A stretch of DNA of 10,500 nucleotides from Terriglobales bacterium (GTDB lineage: Bacteria > Acidobacteriota > Terriglobia > Terriglobales > Acidobacteriaceae), in NCBI GenBank assembly GCA_030043575.1, contig JASHXK010000334.1:1-10500 (forward strand), in the 5' to 3' direction. The position numbers and the translations under genes are program-made. Under the pieces are notes generated by a model. It did no database searches and was not told the DNA's origin. It was given only the letters and a program-made list of their open reading frames with translations. Of the stretch, positions 7,363 to 10,500 are shown piece after piece (position 1 is the stretch's first letter; the number at the start of each line of letters is the position of its first letter).

Positions 7363-8871
7363 TTGACTGCGATGGAGATGGTTTATGATTACCGACCGCG
7401 GTCATCGTTAGCTCGTACCGCTCTGGTGCAAGGTGGGTTCTCCGCTTTTCACGGAATCAACAATGATGTGCAAACAGCGTGGTCGTCAGCCAGGTTCTTG
7501 TTGGTCCTTTCTTCTTCCCACAGTAGTCGTCACTTCTCATTCCCTGCGCCAACGGAGATAAGCACCGATCTGGATCGAGTCAAAGGTTACCGTCAGGGCG
7601 CGGTGGACTACATCACCGTGCCCGTCATTCCCGAGCTGCTGCGCGCCAAAGTCAGTATCTTCGCCGAGCTCCATCGCAAACGAAGGCAGTTGGAGGTGCT
7701 GAACCGGCAGCTGGAACAGCCCGTTGCCGAGCGCACCGAAGGATTACAGGAGCGCGCCGACCTGCTGGAACTCGCGTCGGAAGCCATCATGGTGCGCGAT
7801 CTCAAGGGCACGGTTCAGTTCCGGAATTCGGGAGCGGAAGAGCTATACGGCTGGCGGCGCGATGAGGTGGTTGGCAAGAACATTCATGACGTGCTGCGAA
7901 CGCGGTCAACCGTGGGCGTAAACGGGAATTGGCAAAACGCTCTGCTGGCCAACGGACGGTGGGAAGGCAATCTCGTGCAATACAACCGTGATGGACGCGA
8001 GATCGTGGTCGCCAGCCGGCAAGCCTTGAAGTGCGATGGCAGCGGTGCGGCTGGCGCGGTGCTGGAAATCAACCGCGACATCACGGCAACTTTGCAAACC
8101 GAGGAGGCCTTGCGCAAAGCTGAGCGACTTGCCGCTATGGGCCGCGTACCCGGCATCATCGCCCACGAAATCAACAATCCGCTGGAAGCCATCATCAATG
8201 CTTTCTATCTGCTGCGTGATCATCCTTCGCTTGACGATCAAGCGCGGATCTACGCCAGTCTGGGCGAAGGTGAATTGCTCCGCATTGCCCATATTGTCAA
8301 GCAGACTTTGGGCTTCTATCGCGAATCGCAGCAGCCGGCTCCAGTTTCGATTCCCGAGCTGCTGAACAATGTTTTGGAGCTGCAAGCACGGCATTTGCAG
8401 CTGAACCGCGTCGTCGTGGAAACACGCTATGACGCCAGCTCAACCATCTTTGGCTTCCCCGTCGAACTGAAGCAGGTGTTTTTGAACCTGATAGGCAATG
8501 CGGTTCAGGCGATGCCGGAAGGCGGACGTCTACGGCTTCGCGTGCAACAATGCACTGACCCCAGAACGCAGCTTAGAGGCGTCGCGATTGGTATCTGTGA
8601 TAACGGTTCGGGTATTAAACCGGAAGACGCCAAGCGTCTCTTTGAGCCGTTTTTCAGCACAAAGTCAGCGAAAGGTACCGGGCTGGGCCTCTGGATCAGC
8701 AAAGGCATTATCCAGAAGCACGAGGGCACGATTCAATTCCGCAGCGTTCGCACCCCGCAGAGCTCCGCTACCTGCTTCCGCATCTTCCTGCCGGAAGTCG
8801 TGTCTCGCGAGGTCGTGCACGTAGCCGGTTCCGGCGCCTCGACCCAGTTGAATGGAGGCGGCCATGCCTGA
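7363..8871 (+). CDS. PAS-domain sensor histidine kinase with a truncated N-terminal receiver domain
   Basis: The open frame has 502 codons from TTG 7363; ATG 7372 and 7378 are alternatives, and none has a convincing ribosome site. Residues about 66-105 (TDLDRVKGYRQGAVDYI, LRAKVSIFAELHRK) are the C-terminal half of a response-regulator receiver domain. The first half, with its acidic pocket and phospho-Asp, is missing, and residues 1-65 look like nothing known. A coiled-coil linker covers about 105-135, and a PAS domain about 135-245 (AIMVRDLKGTVQFRNSGAEELYGW). The HisKA H-box is AHEINNPLEAI with phospho-acceptor His268. HATPase motifs are NLIGNAVQAM (N379), DNGSGI (413-418), FEPFFSTK (427-434) and GTGLGL (438-443). 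The kinase core looks intact, with no membrane segment, so it is a soluble sensor; the ligand is unknown. It overlaps the next regulator gene by 8 bases, its probable partner. The true start may be further downstream, or the gene may be a 5'-truncated remnant. Confidence 0.85.
   Translation: MTAMEMVYDYRPRSSLARTALVQGGFSAFHGINNDVQTAWSSARFLLVLSSSHSSRHFSFPAPTEISTDLDRVKGYRQGAVDYITVPVIPELLRAKVSIFAELHRKRRQLEVLNRQLEQPVAERTEGLQERADLLELASEAIMVRDLKGTVQFRNSGAEELYGWRRDEVVGKNIHDVLRTRSTVGVNGNWQNALLANGRWEGNLVQYNRDGREIVVASRQALKCDGSGAAGAVLEINRDITATLQTEEALRKAERLAAMGRVPGIIAHEINNPLEAIINAFYLLRDHPSLDDQARIYASLGEGELLRIAHIVKQTLGFYRESQQPAPVSIPELLNNVLELQARHLQLNRVVVETRYDASSTIFGFPVELKQVFLNLIGNAVQAMPEGGRLRLRVQQCTDPRTQLRGVAIGICDNGSGIKPEDAKRLFEPFFSTKSAKGTGLGLWISKGIIQKHEGTIQFRSVRTPQSSATCFRIFLPEVVSREVVHVAGSGASTQLNGGGHA
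8854..8858 (+). promoter_or_regulatory. Ribosome site deciding the response-regulator start at 8864
   Basis: GGAGG lies 5 bases upstream of ATG 8864. The in-frame ATG at 8852 overlaps this site and has no such sequence before it. The 8864 start gives MPESRSVILCVDDE, a normal receiver N-terminus. Confidence 0.7.
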
Positions 8872-9253
8872 GTCGAGGTCCGTCATCTTGTGCGTGGACG
8901 ACGAAGCGGTTCCTCTGACTCTCAGACGGTTTGTGCTGGAAAAATCTGGCTTCCAGGTTATACCGGCGGGCTCGGGCGCGGAGGCGCTGGATATTCTGAA
9001 TGCGCAAGCGGTCGACCTGGTCTTAACCGATCTGCTCATGCCCGGACTGAGCGGGCTGGAGCTGGCACGTAAGATCAAAGAGCGCAGCCCGGCGCTTCCC
9101 ATCATTCTCTTATCCGGAGTAAACGAGGTTCCTGACGGCGCCGAGTGCGCAGATCTGTTTCTCAGCAAAGTTGAAGGGCCGGTAGCTATGTGCGAGAAGA
9201 TCTCTGAGGTACTGCGGAAATCGCGCGGCACGGTCGTATGCCGGGTGACGTGA
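8864..9253 (+). CDS. Single-domain response regulator (CheY-like receiver)
   Basis: This 129-residue protein consists of one complete receiver domain with no output domain. The acidic pair is D12-D13 (ILCVDDE), the phospho-acceptor is D56 (VLTDLLMPG), the switch Ser is S84 (IILLSG), and the conserved Lys is K102 (FLSKVEGP). It would accept phosphate from a histidine kinase and act by protein contact or as a phosphorelay intermediate. Its start overlaps the kinase stop by 8 bases, so the two are co-translated and likely cognate. It supplies the full receiver that the kinase lacks. The output partner is not visible in this window. Confidence 0.9.
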   Translation: MPESRSVILCVDDEAVPLTLRRFVLEKSGFQVIPAGSGAEALDILNAQAVDLVLTDLLMPGLSGLELARKIKERSPALPIILLSGVNEVPDGAECADLFLSKVEGPVAMCEKISEVLRKSRGTVVCRVT

Positions 9254-9640
9254 CCGGCAAATCTCGTACCCACGATCAACGATTCTCCGGTTCCTCTTGC
9301 ACGACAACTGCCCGCCATAGCTGAAAGGTTCCGGACTTCCGGCTGCGATCATACCAATGCCCTTGCCACCGCCGGTCTCAACCCAATGTGCAGCTTTCCA
9401 TGCGCTTCAATAGCCAAATGATTGCGCAGAAATGCGCTAGCCGGAATCTGGGGCATATGCGAAAGCACGTTTTTGATGTAAAGTTTTGCCTATTACATTG
9501 CGATGAAAGAGTGGACAATAGGGCTGTTGCAGGCCTGAAACTGTCCGATCCCACTGCAAGCCGAATCGCCCGATGTCTGACGAACCAGTCAGGTGATGGC
9601 AACACACTTCGCTCTGAACCACGTTTCTAGGGGAGGAGAT
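9254..9640. other. Intergenic region upstream of the TonB-dependent receptor gene
   Basis: This is 387 bases with no supported gene; short frames on both strands lack homology and ribosome sites. It should contain the receptor promoter, perhaps near the AT-richer stretch 9468-9520 (TTTTTGATG, TATTACATT), but no convincing -35/-10 pair at normal spacing was found. At the very start, GCCGG (9240-9244) and CCGGC (9254-9258) form a 5-base-pair stem without a following T-run, so this is not a clear terminator. No riboswitch consensus was recognised. The only firm signal is the ribosome site GGGAGGAG at 9631-9638. Confidence 0.5.
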
Positions 9641-10500
9641 ATGACATTGAAGAGATGGATCGCCGGAACTCTGAGTTTGCTGGTGATCGCCCTGCTGATG
9701 GCACCATCGCTCATGGCGCAATCGCTGGTTTCGGGCGACCTTACCGGTACGGTTACAGATCCTAGCGGCGCGGTCGTGCCCAACGCCACGGTGACCTTGA
9801 AAAGCAACGGAACGGGGCAGACACGCAGCACTACCACAAATAACAGCGGCTCGTATCGCTTCTCGCTGTTGCAGCCCGGTAGCTACACCGTGAGTGCGAC
9901 CGCGCAAGGTTTCAGCAAGGCGGAAAAAACGGCACAGATCAATGTCAGCCAGGCGACGGTTGCCGACGTGAGGCTCACGGTCGGCAGCAGCACGCAGACG
10001 GTGGAAGTCACCTCTACTGCACCGCTGGTGCAGGCGGACAACGCCGAGCTGTCGACCAACTTTGACCAGAATATGGTCGACAATCTGCCCAATGGCGGTA
10101 ACGACCTTACCTACATTGCGCAGATCGCGCCGGGCATCAACATGAACACCGGCATGGGCTATGGCAACTTCCAGACGGCCGGTCTGCCGGCCACCTCCAA
10201 CGTGTTCACCATCAACGGCGAAAACCAGATGGATCCCTACCTGAACCTGAACAACTCAGGGGCCACCAACCTGATGCTAGGCAAGAATGCGGTTCAGGAA
10301 GCTACGGTCATCACCAACGCCTATGGCGGCCAGTACGGGCAGCAGGCTGGGGCGCAGGTTAGCTACGTCACCAAGTCGGGCACCAATGCCTTCCACGGCA
10401 ACGCCAACTACTGGTGGACGGGCAGCAGCATCCAGGCCAACAGCTGGTTCGCCGGCCAACAGACGCCTGTGCCGCCGACGCCTTTCACCAACAACAATCA
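9641..10500 (+). CDS. Oar-like TonB-dependent receptor with carboxypeptidase-regulatory domain (N-terminal part, runs off the window)
   Basis: The first 286 codons of what is normally a protein of about 1000-1200 residues are present. ATG 9641 follows a strong GGGAGGAG site, 4 bases after its GGGAGG core. Residues 1-26 are a signal peptide ending SLMA|QS. Residues about 28-115 form a CarboxypepD_reg-like beta-sandwich (GDLTGTVTDPSGAVVPNATV, GSYRFSLLQPGSYTVSATA, VADVRLTVG). The start of the plug domain follows from about residue 125 (VEVTSTAPLVQADNAELST, LPNGGNDLTYIAQIAPGI, FTINGENQMD, GGQYGQQAGAQVSYVTKSGTN). Such proteins sit in the outer membrane and are thought to take up large or complex substrates such as oligosaccharides or peptides; the substrate here is unknown. 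No SusD-like partner or TonB box is visible. The frame is open to the window edge. Confidence 0.9.
   Translation, partial: MTLKRWIAGTLSLLVIALLMAPSLMAQSLVSGDLTGTVTDPSGAVVPNATVTLKSNGTGQTRSTTTNNSGSYRFSLLQPGSYTVSATAQGFSKAEKTAQINVSQATVADVRLTVGSSTQTVEVTSTAPLVQADNAELSTNFDQNMVDNLPNGGNDLTYIAQIAPGINMNTGMGYGNFQTAGLPATSNVFTINGENQMDPYLNLNNSGATNLMLGKNAVQEATVITNAYGGQYGQQAGAQVSYVTKSGTNAFHGNANYWWTGSSIQANSWFAGQQTPVPPTPFTNNN

Noticed and set aside
9240..9258. GCCGG/CCGGC inverted repeat at the end of the response-regulator gene as a terminator
   Set aside because: The stem has only five base pairs, a 9-base loop, and no T-run after it.
9254..9640. A riboswitch or small RNA upstream of the TonB-dependent receptor
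   Set aside because: I looked for a cobalamin-type or other conserved core and found none by eye; a covariance-model scan would be needed to say more.
1..10500. CRISPR array, insertion sequence, tRNA or rRNA gene
   Set aside because: No direct-repeat/spacer pattern, transposase, terminal inverted repeats or tRNA cloverleaf was seen. The only repeats are protein modules inside the surface gene.

Overview
The window looks like chromosomal DNA of an Acidobacteriota soil bacterium (Terriglobia/Acidobacteriia type). This rests on three things: moderately high GC, an Oar-like TonB-dependent transporter with an N-terminal carboxypeptidase-regulatory domain (a family expanded in that phylum), and a secreted repeat-rich surface protein of a kind common there. 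The taxonomic call is inferred from protein families, not from a marker gene.

Layout. (1) 2232 to 1, minus strand: a secreted, low-complexity surface protein with a clear signal peptide. It is broken by an in-frame TAG at codon 36, and its C-terminus lies beyond the window. (2) 2429-7170, plus strand: a tightly packed three-gene operon for a soluble NAD-linked, molybdenum- or tungsten-dependent formate dehydrogenase. The first gene (2429-4330) is the bis-MGD catalytic part and is read through an in-frame TGA (2678-2680) as selenocysteine, with a bacterial SECIS hairpin directly after it. The second (4331-6229) is a NuoE-NuoF fusion, the NADH/FMN diaphorase subunit. The third (6226-7170) is a NuoG-like ferredoxin protein that ends with the [4Fe-4S] domain normally found at the N-terminus of the catalytic chain. 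The usual single alpha chain is therefore split in two and the halves lie in inverted order around the beta gene. (3) 7363-9253, plus strand: a PAS histidine kinase carrying only the C-terminal half of a receiver domain, overlapped by a single-domain response regulator. (4) 9641 to the window end, plus strand: the first 286 codons of an Oar-like TonB-dependent receptor.

How the parts work together. Formate would be oxidised at the Mo/W-Sec site of the first protein. Electrons would pass through the [4Fe-4S] clusters of the third protein to the FeS centres and FMN of the second, and then to NAD+; the reverse direction, CO2 reduction, is also possible. The kinase/regulator pair is probably its own two-component unit, and nothing in the sequence ties it to the dehydrogenase. 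No fdhD, selA, selB, selC or molybdenum-cofactor genes are present here, so these functions must be encoded elsewhere.

Most notable points: the selenocysteine codon with a SECIS whose loop and spacing match E. coli fdhF as recalled; the split and permuted FDH alpha chain; the amber codon just after the signal peptide of the divergent surface protein; and the kinase whose receiver domain has lost its phospho-acceptor half. No wholly new system could be demonstrated.
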